Shown here: piece after piece, positions 34,001 through 45,842 of the stretch
Numbering within the stretch: the stretch's first letter is position 1
Layout of the letters: each line of letters opens with the position of its first letter
Origin: Areca catechu
Taxonomy: Eukaryota; Streptophyta; Magnoliopsida; Arecales; Arecaceae
Length of the DNA: 64,000 bases
Direction of reading: 5' to 3'
Assembly: GCA_021397845.1 (NCBI GenBank)
Contig: CM038052.1
Location: forward strand, 135,413,854-135,477,853
The notes under the pieces: model-generated
What the model was told of the DNA's origin: nothing
Seen by the model: only the letters and a program-made list of their open reading frames with translations
Databases searched by the model: none
Translations under genes and position numbers: made by a program

Positions 34001-34150
34001 TGTGAAAGATCGTGGAACGAGGGACATTAACCTTCTGAAAATTGATGGAAAGGAAAAACTGGCTGACCCCTTCACTAACTAAAGCCATCGAAGTTCAAGA
34101 GTTTGACTGTTGTAAACGGAAAATGGGAACGAGATTTTGTATAGATTGGC
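31011..34150 (+). pseudogene. E5 pol: protease, integrase, RT, RNase H
   Basis: Protease: NWVLDTGSPIHISIL near 31120. GAG-pre-integrase: YLWHCRLGHINRI near 31510. Integrase core: THTDVCGPM-like segment from 31680 and LRHKSESFEMFKRYHNE-like wording near 31800. RT: about 32590-33440, with LYMDDILLIGND (33162-33197; YMDD at 33165-33176), so both aspartates remain. RNase H: TRPDMAYSLGVVSRYQFDPG (33520), then SVCKAEYIAASDIAKEVVWL (33799) and YYDNTGAIAQAKEP (33915). Stops and shifts interrupt it at least a dozen times. The end, near TTTAGTCCAAGTGGCAG (34152-34168), is the polypurine-type boundary. Confidence 0.85.
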
Positions 34151-35147
34151 TTTAGTCCAAGTGGCAGTTGTTGGGAGTTGTATCCCAAAACCAATCATTT
34201 AGGCTACAGACGGTTGTGCTATCTTGTATATGAATCTTTAATAAATAAAAGTTATTTTTTGGTTGTTCATCATATTTGCATTTTCCTGAAATGAACTCTT
34301 GTAGGATGGAGTCCTTAGAACTACGTTGTTTGATATAGAGAGGATATATCAAGTAGTTCTTAAACTGGTTCACAACCAAATGATACATTGTTATAGGACG
34401 ATGATGTATCAAGTATAGGTTGTTGTATATCACATTTGTTAGTTGTCCTCTAAACCAAAGAGTATGAAGATACTGGTGTGACATGCAAGTGAAATGTGTG
34501 ACATTTCACTGAACGTGACCATCTGCGGAGCTCCCTTCTGCCAAAGGGTTACTTGCGAAGGAATATGGATATAATGTGTCCCTCAGACCTGAGATCACCA
34601 TGGCAGCTTGCAAGCAACTCACTATACCTTGATGCCAGACTACCTAGATTTCTAATCCAGTGATGAAAGGTTTCTGGAAATAGTCAAGTACTTGACGAGG
34701 AGTGGTGGATCAAGATGGAATTGACCACTCCAAATAGTTTTGAGTGAATGACTCACTATGTCTCGATTCAGCAAAACCTTGGCCAAGGAAGTTCATGTAA
34801 GGAGTCACAGAACATTTGAGGTTGAGACATGATCTGGATAAACCAAATTAGGTTGGCAGTCTAACCCTAGGTCATCCTAAGCATTGTGAGGTCAAAGGGA
34901 TCAATTGTGTAGCAACCATATGCTCGAGGTTGTTGTGAGGTGCTCTGCATCTTCGACCTATCCGGACATCAGGTATCATTGCTAGATGAGAACTTTGACT
35001 GGTACTAGAAATGTTTCATTGCTACCGACTTAGTGTTCGAACCTATGGGGTCACACACCATAGAGGATTTCTCTTTGATCTTTTGGCTAATCAATAATTG
35101 AGAATTATTTGCCATCACTAGGAAGTCAATATGATTGACTTTGTTCC

Positions 35148-35222
35148 AAGTGTCGACACTTGAAATTTTGCAGGTGTCGACACTTGATGAAGTGTCGACA
35201 CTTGGCAATTTTCATGTGTCGA
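35148..35222. repeat. GTCGAC palindrome cluster, E5 3' LTR
   Basis: Four units, two of them perfect AAGTGTCGACACTT (35148-35161 and 35190-35203), in register with the cluster at 16588-16665. Confidence 0.85.
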
Positions 35223-35456
35223 TACTTCCTCTGACAAACAGAATTCTGGAAGGATTTTATGAAAGGATTTTGGGCATGTTTTGACATGGTTTGAATTCGA
35301 ATTCAAACCAATTTTGGCTCCAAGGTTATATGGTATGAAAGTCATACTTACCTTAATGGATTGGGCCAATTTGGTATGGCCTTGATCCTCTCCCCATTCT
35401 ATCCCTCATCTCTCCTCCTTTCTCTTTCTCCTATAGGCTGCACTTATAAATGAGGG

Positions 35457-35461
35457 TCATT
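35457..35461. other. E6 target site duplication, left
   Basis: TCATT precedes TGAAAGGATT. The same bases follow the element at 45318-45322. The uninterrupted site is seen in the E5 5' LTR at about 27802-27806. Confidence 0.9.
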
Positions 35462-37804
35462 TGAAAGGATTATGCCCTAAAGGCCAATCAAAATATTATA
35501 TTTCATTGGGATTTTTCCTTATCCATCCCAAAAATCAATGTATTGACATTATCATTCAATAAAGGCATTATTTTCATCATACGCTGTGTCTTAATTATTA
35601 TATGATGAACTCCATAGATTAGGGCTATGGTTCTAGGGTTATGATGAGATCATACCAGTGAGACCTAAAGCCTTAAAACCCTAATCTAAAATATTCCTGG
35701 TCAATGGGACATTGAGTAGGGGATCAATGTTTCTGGTAAAGATCAGCACTTTCTATGTATGAGGGTGACTGATCTCACAGTCACTTGTATTTGACACTAA
35801 TACTAGGATGTGGGTGCTCATTAGAGAATGAGTTCACTGAATAGATCCAGATTGAGAATATCTAATGGAACCTTATCTGTTTGTCAATAGATATTTCTCA
35901 TAATGGGAGTAGTGCATGTGGTCCTTTGACTTGAGACTGCCATGGTACCTTATATACATGAATCCACATTTTGGTTTACACTCAATCATAACACTGAGTT
36001 AGTTATGCATGAGGTGATACTGGATATGGTGGATTGTATATGAAGGTTGTGAGTAGGTCAACAAGGAATTGATCAGCCCTAGTAAGAGGATGTTGCATCC
36101 AGCCAATTCGATCAAATGATGATTCGGAAAATCTTTGATCAAAGTATGAACATTAGAAGTAGTTTCTAATAGTTCATTAATGAATCATCATTAAAAAGAT
36201 TGAGCTAGGGATGAATATGAAATTGGATTTAACAAGGTATCCATATCCATAATCATATTCAGGATGCAAGTTGATCAAAGGACTGAATTGCCCGATAACT
36301 CACCACTGAAGGGTATTTTGGTAATTCCACCAAAATTTCACATCTTCCAGGTAGACATGATACATTGCTAGATGTTAATCTTGTCTTGTAGGGAAATGAT
36401 TAAATTATGATAATTTAAATCAGTTAATTAGAATTAGATTCTAATTGACCAAGTCGAGCTAGCTTGAGTTGACCTAAATCGGCTTAGTTGAGATCTAACT
36501 GAATTAAGTCAAATAGTACTCGGACCTACTGCTGGCTAGATGTGGAACCCAATGGGTCACACACAAAAGAGAGTCGATGAGGGATTTAATTTAGAATTAA
36601 ATCATGTTTGCAGGACAAACACACTAGCATGTGTTGCAGACCCAACTTCTATTCGAATTGGATTCGAATTTGGTTCTGAATTGAGCTTAATTGGGTTCTA
36701 ATTAAACTTAATTAGAGTCTAATTTAAATTTTGGAACTTTGGGCTAACCCGTGGCTGAACCCATTGATTAAAAATTAATTTAAACCCTTTTCCCAAGACT
36801 GCCCAAGCCATCTTTCCCACGCGCGCGCACCAAAGGAAGACGTGCGTGGGGACTTCTTTTATCGTGAAAACCAGATGGGAGGGGGCGAAAATCTTTTCTT
36901 TAGGCATCTCATCTGGAGTCCCTTGTATCAAGATCAGATGGCCAGAAGAAATCCGTTGCTTTTTGGTCGCAACTCCGTCTCAAAACATCGCAACTTTTCT
37001 GAGGTTTCTTCCGAGGTTTTTCTTCATCGGAAATCTTGAAATAAATCAGGAAAGGCATGAAAATCTGAGGGGATGCGTGAGGATGGAAAGAACGTGATTC
37101 TTGGGATAGCAGAGGGTTGCGTTGCTTTTGAAAAGACACCCCTCTGATATCTATAAATAGGGTTGGGTTCTCGGGGTTTTCATGTAAGATAATTTAGAGA
37201 TCAGATTCCCTTTCTTCCTCTCCAGAATACTCCTTTCCCTTGTTCTTGTTGGGTATTGTTTCCCTTACAGAGGTATCCTCTGTCAAAACTCTGACCCTAA
37301 ACAAGAATAAGAGGAAGGTCTTGAACGGTAAAGGAAAGAAACAGGAAGGGTCTCTTTTCTTTCTTGAATTAAGACATTACTTGTCTTAATTTTCTTCCAC
37401 TTCAAATAAGAATGTTCTACAGGATTGAAGTTGAGGAAAGGATCAAGAAGAGGAAAGAAGGGAGAAAGGGAATTTTAAGAAAGAAAATTCCAGCCTATAA
37501 GTCCAAGAATTGAATTCTTGAAAAAGAATTCAAGAAGAGGATCCAAGATCAAGAAGTTGTTGTCTTCATCTCTTCTCCGTGGATCACCATTGGAGGGTGA
37601 ACATTTGGGCACCTGGTGGAGATTTGCATTTTGGATATTGCGGTACAGGTTAGTACTTACATATATATATTTAAATCATGTATATGAATGATATATATTT
37701 TTAATTTTTTTTTAAGGAGATCTAGGGCTAAAGGGTTTTGGTATAGATTTTATAAGATAAAAATTTTGAAATCTATGTTTTCGCCTTGGTCAACAAACCC
37801 AACA
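35462..37804 (+). repeat. E6 5' LTR (2343 bp)
   Basis: It runs TGAAAGGATTATGCCC to CAAACCCAACA. The TATA box CTATAAATAG is at 37151-37160. An early polyA-type TTCAATAAAGG is at 35554. Relative to the 3' LTR it lacks a GC-rich palindrome near 36839. Small ORFs near 36840-37140 are not conserved as proteins. Confidence 0.93.
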
Positions 37805-37805
37805 T

Positions 37806-37818
37806 TGGTATCAGAGCC
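37806..37818 (+). promoter_or_regulatory. E6 primer binding site
   Basis: TGGTATCAGAGCC, a full match to the initiator methionine tRNA site, begins one base after the LTR end. Confidence 0.92.
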
Positions 37819-39088
37819 TCCTTATCAAGATTAAAATATATATGTTGATTTTTATAGGCATATGTAGATAATTTACATATAATGTAGTTTGTGTTTGATG
37901 TATTGTCACCAATTAGGGTTTTCACTTAAACCCTAATTGTTGTAGAGATATGTTTAGTAATCCAGTCATCATTCTGAAATAAGATTGCCCTGGCATAATA
38001 GTGGATCCATTATGTGGTAAATGGTTGTCCTAGAATGATGACACACTAATCACATATTTGTGTTAATTGTGCATATATGTTTGATGTATGCCACTAATTA
38101 AGGTTTTCACTCAAACCTTAATTTGTATAGAGATATGTTAAGCCTTCCAGTCATCATACTGAAATAAGGTTGCCCTGGCATAATGGTGGATCCATTATTT
38201 GGTAAATGGTTGTCCTAGTATGATGACACACTTGGCACAAATTTGCTTAGTTATATATATAGAATGTGCTTTGTTTTATAATAAAGCCCTCTTTCAAATT
38301 ATATTAAGTTGTAGTGTCATATACCAAAAGAGAAATAATCAATATGATTAATTGATCATTCAGTGTCTAGGAAAAGTGGTTCATGATCGGTAAAGAGGAC
38401 GTGGTTTTTAGTTGGTTCCATTGACTGACCTGGCCAATTCTTATTGGTGTCTAAGAAAAGCAACGGGGGGACTTCCACCACTCTTCCACTTACCTGGCCG
38501 ATAAGATTAACTTAATTATTGATTGATATGCTTAGCATAATATTCACTACATGTGGCCTTCCTTCATGCCAAGTCATTATTATGTTTTGATTCATATTAG
38601 GTTTGTTGTGTACACACAAGGCCTCTTATGGTGATTGACATAATTTTAATTTGGTGCATTTGAAGTTTATGACATGATTTAATATAATACTTTGTTATGT
38701 ACACACAAGGGTATTATAATTAATATCATGACTACATAGCAATGAAGGGTCTGACTTAACTAAAATATTATAGTTTGTTGTGCACACACAAGGCTATTAA
38801 TATTTTAGAGGCCAAGATAAGTTGAGAATTGTATTAGTTACAATTGGAAAGAGTTTTCATACCTTTGAACTTATATAAGATTTGTTGTGTACACACAAGG
38901 TCTTTTATAAGGAATTAGGATCTCAAACCCACTAAGAAAACCAATTAGGATTTTCTCGATCATCATATGGAGGGTTATGATGCTTGATAAAATAGTGGAA
39001 GACATAATTAAGTTAAAGTCCTAATTTAATTATGTTTTGTCAATATTGGTTGTTTGCTTATGTAATGTTCTTTGTTAATGTAGATTAA
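37819..39088 (+). other. E6 untranslated leader (1.27 kb) with repeats
   Basis: No gene. It holds an imperfect tandem duplication of about 175 bases (37878-38052 and 38070-38232; shared words CATCAT, TGAAATAAG, TTGCCCTGGCATAAT, TAAATGGTTGTCCTAG). The shared leader motif ACCTGGCC occurs at 38428-38436 and 38492-38500, with TGGTGTCTAAG at 38445-38455. Four copies of TTTGTTGTGTACACACAAGG or close variants follow (38602, 38691, 38774, 38881). Confidence 0.7.
38602..38900. repeat. Four spaced TGTGTACACA palindrome repeats in E6 leader
   Basis: Units at 38602-38621, 38691-38710, 38774-38793 and 38881-38900, each 20 bases and centred on TGTGTACACA or a one-base variant. Spacing is about 83-107 bases. 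Confidence 0.85.
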
Positions 39089-39860
39089 ATGGCCTCTTCA
39101 CTCTCACTCTGTAGCATTCTTGATGCCAATAAGTTGACTGGACCAAACTATGTTGATTGGTTGAGAAACCTGAAGATAGTACTCAGCCAAGAAAGACTTT
39201 CTTATATTCTTGAAAACCCTACCTTGGAACCATTAGGGGAAGATGCCTCGCAAGAGGAAAAGACCACATATAACATGTGGCAAAATAACTCACTTACTGT
39301 CAAATGTATAATGCTTGCCTCTATGACCAATGAGTTGCAGAGGCAACATGAAAGCATGGACACTAACTCCATAATGCTCAATCTAAAAGAACTTTATGGA
39401 GAACATAGTCGAACTGCTAGATATGAAATATCTAAGCAGTTATTCCGTGCAAGGATGATAGAAGGAACATCTGTACAAGACCATGTATTAAAGGTTATTG
39501 ACCAAATCACCCGATTAGGTCAATTGGGTTTTGTTATGGATGGGAAGTTGAATCAGGATTTAATCCTGCAGTCACACCCAGAGTCATTTTCACAGTTTGT
39601 TCTCAATTATTATATGAACAAACTTAATTCTTCCTTGCCTGAGCTGTTGAATATGTTGAAAATGGCAGAGAGTCATTTAAAGAAAAATAAGGCTCCACTT
39701 CTTCTTGTGGATGGAATAAACAAGAAGAAAACAGGCAAAAGGGTTCCAAGAGGAGGATGAATCCTAAAGGGGCATCAAGAAAAGAAAGGAAAGAAGGCCT
39801 CCGGACAAATGACCTATTTTCATTGTGGCAAGCCGGTTCACTAGAAAAGAAACTGCAAGG
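39089..39860 (+). pseudogene. E6 gag
   Basis: It starts at ATG 39089 (MASSLSLCSILDANKLTGPN) and is open for 223 codons to 39760. It has the copia Gag pattern: TGPNYVDWLRNLKIVL, then CIMLASMTNELQRQ, LYGEHSRTARYEISKQLF and DHVLKVIDQITRLGQLGF. After a stop at 39758 the zinc knuckle follows in another frame (39815-39856) as YFHCGKPVH-stop-KRNC: the first Cys is Tyr and a stop replaces the Trp-like residue. The capsid could in principle still fold; the RNA-binding end is lost. Confidence 0.88.
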
Positions 39861-42800
39861 TTTACTTTGCAAGTGTGAAGCCTGGTGCTAATGATGCACC
39901 AAAAGGTATGTATGAGATATATACAATTTTGACATTAACTCTTCTAATTCAAACTCTTGGGTATTGGATACCGCTTGTGGTCATCATATTTGCAAATCAT
40001 TGTAGGGACTGCGGAACATTAGAGTTTTGAAGGAAGGAGACTTCGAGCTCTATGTGCTGGAGGAGATTCCATCCAAGCAGAAGCTGTAGGGACTTATATA
40101 TTGAAGCTGCCTTCTGGGAAGATTTTAGAGTTGAAAAGTTGTTATTATATGCCAAGGTCATTAGAAACATCATATCTAACCCGTGTTAATTAAACAAGGT
40201 TATACTATGAATGTAATGAGCAGTGGCTGCTTAATCAGTTTTTCTAATGAAATAATTTTTATGGCATATTTTGCAATGGTCTTTTAACTCTATCTACTGA
40301 TGACAATACTTCATGTAGTAACAAATGAAAGAGAGATGATTGAACAATACTTACTTTGGCACTGTCGTCTGGACATATTAGGGAGCAAAGGATAACACGT
40401 TATACAAGGAAAATTTCCTTAATCCTTATGACTATGATCATTAGGAACTTGTGAATCATGTCCCATGTTAAATGGACCAAGACTCCTTTAGTGGACATAA
40501 TGAAAGGACAACTGAGTTATTAGACTCATACATAGATGTATGTGGGCCTATGCCACTCAGGCCAAGGGTGGATACTCATATTTCATCACATTCACTGATG
40601 ATTTTTCAAGGTACGGATTTGTGTATCTAATGAAACATAAGCTGAAGCTTTTGAAAAATTTCTAGAGTATCAAAGTATGGTAGAGAAACAAACGGGAAAA
40701 TATTAAGATCCTTCGATCAGATAGAGAGGTGAATACTTATCCACCGAGTTTCTTGATCACCTTAAAGAAAAGGGGATCATCTCTGATGGACTCCTCCTTA
40801 TATACCACAATTAAAGGTGTTGCTGAAAGGAGAAATCGTACTTTGTTAGATATGGTACGGTCCATGATGTGCTTCACTGAGTTACTTGTTTCTTTCTGGG
40901 GATATGCCTTGGAACCGCGGCTAAATATTTTAATAGAGTACCATCTAAATCTGTTTCTAGCACTCCATATGAATTATGGAGGGGAAAGAAACCCAATCTT
41001 AAATATCTTAAGATATGGGGATGTCCAGCTTATGTCAAAAGAAATTTTAGACATAAGCTAGATGCTAGAGTAATAAGTGTCTTTTGTAGATATCCCTAAG
41101 ATAGTATAGGATATCTTTCTACCACCCTACTGAACAAAGGTTTTAGTCGTAGGCAGGCATGCCACTTTTATGAGAAAATTCATCCTACAAAAGAGCAGTG
41201 AGAGAAATATTGAACTTGAAGAAGTTCAACAAATAGGTACATCTCAACCAAATCATAACATAGTTAGTATAGAACCTGAACACACTACTCCTATCCATAG
41301 GTCTGATAGATACAACATGCACCTGAGAGGTATGGTTCATTATTGAAAATATGAAGCCCGAATCATTGAAAATGATGAGCCTCTAACCTATACGGATGCT
41401 GTCATGAGTAGTGACTCAGACAGATGGCTGGAAGCCATGAGATCCGAAATGGACTCCATGTATGTCAACCAAGTCTGGACTTTGGTTGATGTACCAGAGG
41501 GTGTTAACCCTATTGGATGCAAATGGGTCTATAAGAAAAGATTGGGGCAGATGGCCAAGTCGAAACGTATAAAGCCAAATTAGTGGCTAAGGGTTTCAGA
41601 CAAAAACAGGGAATAGATTATGATGAAACATTTCTCCTGTTGCCATGCTCAAATCTATTCGGATCATGCTTGCTATAGCGCATATCATGATTATGAAATC
41701 TGGCAGATGGATGTGAAAACCGCATTCCTCAATAGTTTCCTTGAGGAAGAGGTTATACGTCATAGCCAGAAGGTTTGTCTTGGAGACTAGACCTAATCAG
41801 TATGTATGCTGAAGAAATCCATTTATGGATTTTAACAAGCATCAAGGAGTTGGAACATCTGATTGATAAGACAGTCAAAGAATTTGATTTTATCAAAAAT
41901 GAGGATGAACCTTGTGTGTATAAGAGACTAGTGGGAGTGCCATAGTTTTCTTGGTTCTGTATGTAGATGACATACTACTCATTGGGAATGATATCCCAAT
42001 GTTACAATCAATCAAGGTGTGGTTATCTAAACAGTTTTCCATGAAAGACTTGGGAGAAGCATCTTATATACTGGGCATAAAGATCTATAGAGATAAATCC
42101 AAGAGGATGCTAGGTTTATCCCAGTCTAGGTACATTGACCAAGTGCTAAAAAGATTTAGTATGGAGGAAAGTAAAGAGGTTACTTACCTATTGGTCATGG
42201 CATACATCTTTCTAAAAGATGTCTCCTAAGACACCTGAAGAAAGAAAGAATGAATTATATACCTTATGCTTCTGTAGTAGGGTCTATTATGTATGCTATA
42301 TTATGTACCAGGCCTGATGTGGCATATGCCTTAGGTATGCCAGTAGATTTCAGGCTGATCCAGGAGAGGATCACTGGAAGGCTGTGAAAAATATTCTTAA
42401 GTACTTAAGAAGGACTAAGGATATTTTTCTAATATACGGTGGATCTTATCTTAAATTAGAAGCTTATTCAGATTCTAGTTTTCAATCAGATCCAGATGAC
42501 AGAAAATCTATATATGGGTATGTCTTTACCCTAAATGGAGGAGCTGTAAGTTGGAAGAGTTCTAAACAGTAGACTGTAGCTGACTCACAACTGAGGCAGA
42601 GCACATTGCTGTTAGTGAAGCTGCCAAGGAAGCTGTCTGGATGATGAAGTTCATATCAGAGTTGGGCGTTGTTCCCGAGATTGAAGGTCCAGTACAATAC
42701 CGGGGCTGTTGCTCAAGCAAAGGAACCAAGAGCCCATCACAAATCAAAGCACATTCTGAGATGCTTCCATCTTGTTCGAGAGATTGTCGAAAGACAACAA

Positions 42801-42925
42801 CTTTGAATTAAAGAGTTGAAACGAAGAACAACATAGCAGACCCGTTCACTAAGGCTCTACCACAGTGAGAGTTTGATCGCCACCTCGATTGTATGGGGTT
42901 AAAACTTAAAGGCGATTGGCTTTAG
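39861..42925 (+). pseudogene. E6 pol: protease, integrase, RT, RNase H
   Basis: Protease: SWVLDTACGHHICKSL near 39955, then a stop. Integrase: about 40330-41060 with broken core pieces (YIDVCGPM near 40531, then AERRNRTLLDMVRSMMCFTE at 40822). RT: from about 41390 (SDRWLEAMRSEMDSMYVNQV), palm VLYVDDILLIGND with YVDD at 41960-41971 and open frame 41951-42229. RNase H: RTKDIFLIYGGSYLKLEAYS (42408), SWKSSKQ then a TAG, and AQAKEPRAHHKSKHILRC-like end near 42710. The frames are split about ten times. RT catalytic residues remain. Confidence 0.87.
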
Positions 42926-42938
42926 TGCAAGTGGGAGT

Positions 42939-45317
42939 TTGAAAGGATTATGCCCTAAAGGCCAATCGAAATATTATATTTTGTTGGGATTTTTCCTTAT
43001 CCATCCCAAAAATCAATGTATTGACATTATCATTCAATAAAGGCATTATTTTCATCATACGCTGTGTCTTAACTATTATACGATGAACTCCATAGATTAG
43101 GGCTATGGTTCTAGGGTTATGATGAGATCATACCAGTGAGACCTATAAAGCCTTAAACCCTAATCTAAAATATTCTTGGTCAATGGGACATTGAGTAGGG
43201 GATCAATGTTTCTGGTAAAGACTGACACTTCCTATGTATGAGGGTGACTGATCTCACGGTCACTTGTGTTTGACACTAATACTAGGATGTGGGTGCTCAT
43301 TAGAGAATGAGTTCACTGAATAGATCCAGATTGAGAAATTTAATGGAACCTTATCTATTTGTCAATAGATATTTCTCATAGTGGGAGTAGTGCATGTGGT
43401 CCTTTGACCTGAGACTGCCATGGTACCTTATATACATGAATCCACATTTTGGTTCACACTCAATCATAACATTAAGTTATGCATGAGGTGATACTGGATA
43501 TGGTGGATTGTATATGAAGGTTGTGAGTAGGTCAACAAGGAATTGATCAGCCCTAGTAAGAGGATGTTGCATCCAGCCAATTTCGATCAAATGATGATTC
43601 GGAAAATCTTTGATCAAAGTATGAACATTAGAAGTAGTTTCTAATAGTTCATTAATGAATCATCATTAAAAAGATTGAGCTAGAGATGAATATGAAATTG
43701 GATTTGACAAGGTATCCATATCCATAATCATATTCAGGATGCAAGTTGATCAAAGGACTGAATTGCCCAATAACTCACCACTGAAGGGTATTTTGGTAAT
43801 TCCATCAAAATTCCATATCTTCCGGGTAGACATGATACGTTGCTAGACGTCAATCTTGTCTTATAGGAAAATGATTAAATTATGATAATTTAAATCAGTT
43901 AATTAGAATTAGATTCTAATTGACCAAGTCGAGCTAGCTTGATTGACCTAAATCGGCTTAGTTGAGATATAACCGAATTAAGTCAAATAGCACTCGGACC
44001 TACTGCTGGCTAGATGTGGAACCTAATGGGTTACACACAAAGAGAGTCGATGAGGGATTTAATTTAGAATTAAATCATGTTTGCAGGACAAACACACTAG
44101 CATGTGTTGCAGACCCAACTTCTATTCGAATTGGATTCGAATTTGGTTCTGAATTGGGCTTAATTGGGTTCTAATTAAACCTAATTAGAGTCTAATTTAA
44201 ATTTTGGGACTTTGGGCTAACCCGTGGCTGAACCCATTGATTAAAAATCAATTTAAACCCTTTTCCCAAGACTGCCCAAGCCATCTTTCCCACGCGCGCG
44301 CACCAAAGGAAGAGTCCACGCGCGTGGACTCCTCTTCACGTGCGTGGGGACTTCTTTTACCGTGAAAACCAGATAGGAGGGGGCAGAAATCTTTTCTTTA
44401 GGTGTCTTATCTGGAGTCCCTTGGATCAAGATCAGATGGCCAGAAGAAATTCGTTGCTTTTCGGTCGCAACTCCATCTCAGAACGTCGCGACTTTTCTGA
44501 GGTTTCTTCCGAGGTTTTTCTTCATCAAAAATCTTGAAATAAATCAGGAAAGGCATGAAAAATCTGAGGGGACGCGTGAGGATGGAAAGAACGTGATTCT
44601 TGGGATAGCAGAGGGTTGCATTGTTTTTGAAAAGACACCCCTCTGATATCTATAATAGGGTTGGGTTCTCGGGGGTTTCATGTAAGATAATTCAGAGATC
44701 AGATTCCCTTTCTTCCTCTCCAGAATACTCCTTCCCCTTGTTCTTGTTGGGTATTGTTTTCCTTACAGAGGTATCCTCTGTCGAAACTCTGACCCTAAAC
44801 AAGAATAAGAGGAAGGTCTTGAACGGTAAAGGAAATAAACAGGAAGGGTCTCTTTTCTTTCTTGAATTAAGACATTACTTGTCTTAATTTTTCTTCCACT
44901 TCAAATAAGAATTTTCTACAAGGATTGAAGTTGAGGAAAGGATCAAGAAGAGGAAAGAAGGGAGAAAGGGAATTTTCAAGAAAGAAAATTCCAGCCTATA
45001 AGTCCAAGAATTGAATTCTTGAAAAAGAATTCAAGAAGAGGATCCAAGGTCAAGAAGTTGTTGTCTTCATCTCTTCTCCGTGTGGATCACCATTGGAGGG
45101 TGAACATTTGGGCACCTGGGGAGATTTGCATTTTGGATATTACGGTACAGGTTAGTACTTACATATATATATATATATATATATTTAAATTATGTATATG
45201 AATGATATATATTTTTAATTTTTTTTTAAGGAGATCTAGGGCTAAAGGGTTTGGTATAGATTTCATAAGATAAAAATTTTGAAATCTATGTTTTCGCCTT
45301 GGTCAACAAACCCAACA
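42939..45317 (+). repeat. E6 3' LTR (2379 bp)
   Basis: Partner of 35462-37804, with the same ends. Differences include an extra palindrome AGTCCACGCGCGTGGACT (44313-44330), a longer AT run (45160-45183) and a TATA box reduced to CTATAATAG (44651-44659). Confidence 0.93.
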
Positions 45318-45322
45318 TCATT
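45318..45322. other. E6 target site duplication, right
   Basis: TCATT follows the E6 end CCCAACA and is followed by the rest of the E5 LTR (GTATAGGCTGCAAGG). Confidence 0.9.
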
Positions 45323-45842
45323 GTATAGGCTGCAAGGGGTTACAAGTTACAACACTACTAGAGAGAAGATAGAGAAGGGTTGTGAGAGTTCTAGGGATTG
45401 TGTGTGAGAAACCTAGCAGTCAAGCTATGTCTTGGAATAGAGGTTTTGGAAAAGGTTTCCTACTCTCATCCTAGTCTTCCTGGAAGAAGAAGATCGGCCA
45501 AGGATCCCGAAAAGCTAGCACTCTGAGGGAGTTGATCATAGTCGAGCCCAGGTGTGGATATCTTGTAGAGGCCAAACACATGTATGGTTTGAGCACCCTA
45601 TCCTTCTTGCAGCACTTCCACTGCTTCTCTCTTGGTATAAATGTATGGTACTTTTATATTTGCTGTTTCTCTTGCTTTGAGGTTATATGCATGCTAGATC
45701 CTTTTATGGGCAGATCGGTAGATTGTTTAGATCTATCTGCCAAGCCTTCCACTATGCATGCTTTAAAAATATTTAAAATATATATCTTTCTATCCTGTTT
45801 TCTTGCATATTGTATGCTAGGTGTAGGTGCTTTTCACCTTCA
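45323..45842 (+). repeat. E5 3' LTR, second part
   Basis: It matches 27807-28341 and ends TTTTCACCTTCA at 45842. The short ORF here repeats one in the 5' LTR and is noncoding in character. E2-like sequence follows within about 10 bases. Confidence 0.87.

Larger units (their letters stand above)
34169..35461 (+). repeat. E5 3' LTR, first part
   Basis: It begins TGTTGGGAGTTGTATCCC after the purine-rich stretch GTGGCAG. It contains the GTCGAC cluster (35148-35222) and the TATA box TATAAAT (35445-35451). It ends at the E6 target duplication TCATT (35457-35461). It is complete at its start, unlike the 5' LTR. Confidence 0.88.
35462..45317 (+). mobile_element. E6: complete-structure Ty1/copia element with long LTRs
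   Basis: A 9.86 kb element flanked by TCATT duplications, with LTRs of 2343 bp (35462-37804) and 2379 bp (42939-45317), primer site at 37806, leader to 39088, gag from 39089, pol to about 42925, and purine tract AAGTGGGAG (42929-42937). The N-terminus of Gag is the longest intact frame (223 codons); pol is split by several shifts. By eye the LTRs are very similar, so the insertion is fairly recent compared with its surroundings. I do not assign a copia lineage firmly; it is not SIRE. Confidence 0.93.
15637..45842 (+). mobile_element. E5: Ty1/copia element with E4 and E6 nested in its two LTRs
   Basis: Parts: 5' LTR 15637-16853 and 27759-28341; primer site 28343; leader to 30227; gag-pol 30228-34150; 3' LTR 34169-35461 and 45323-45842. 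The pol order (protease, integrase, RT, RNase H) is Ty1/copia. The first 25 or so bases of the 5' LTR are missing, and the right flank is E2-like sequence, so its own target duplication is not found. Removing E4 and E6 leaves about 9.4 kb. Confidence 0.85.

Noticed and set aside
36840..37140. Overlapping ORFs near 36840 as a host gene exon
   Set aside because: The region is inside the E6 5' LTR, and the 3' LTR copy (44340-44640) has indels that break the frame.
45160..45183. AT dinucleotide run as a notable feature
   Set aside because: A simple microsatellite length difference between the two E6 LTRs; recorded in the LTR entry only.
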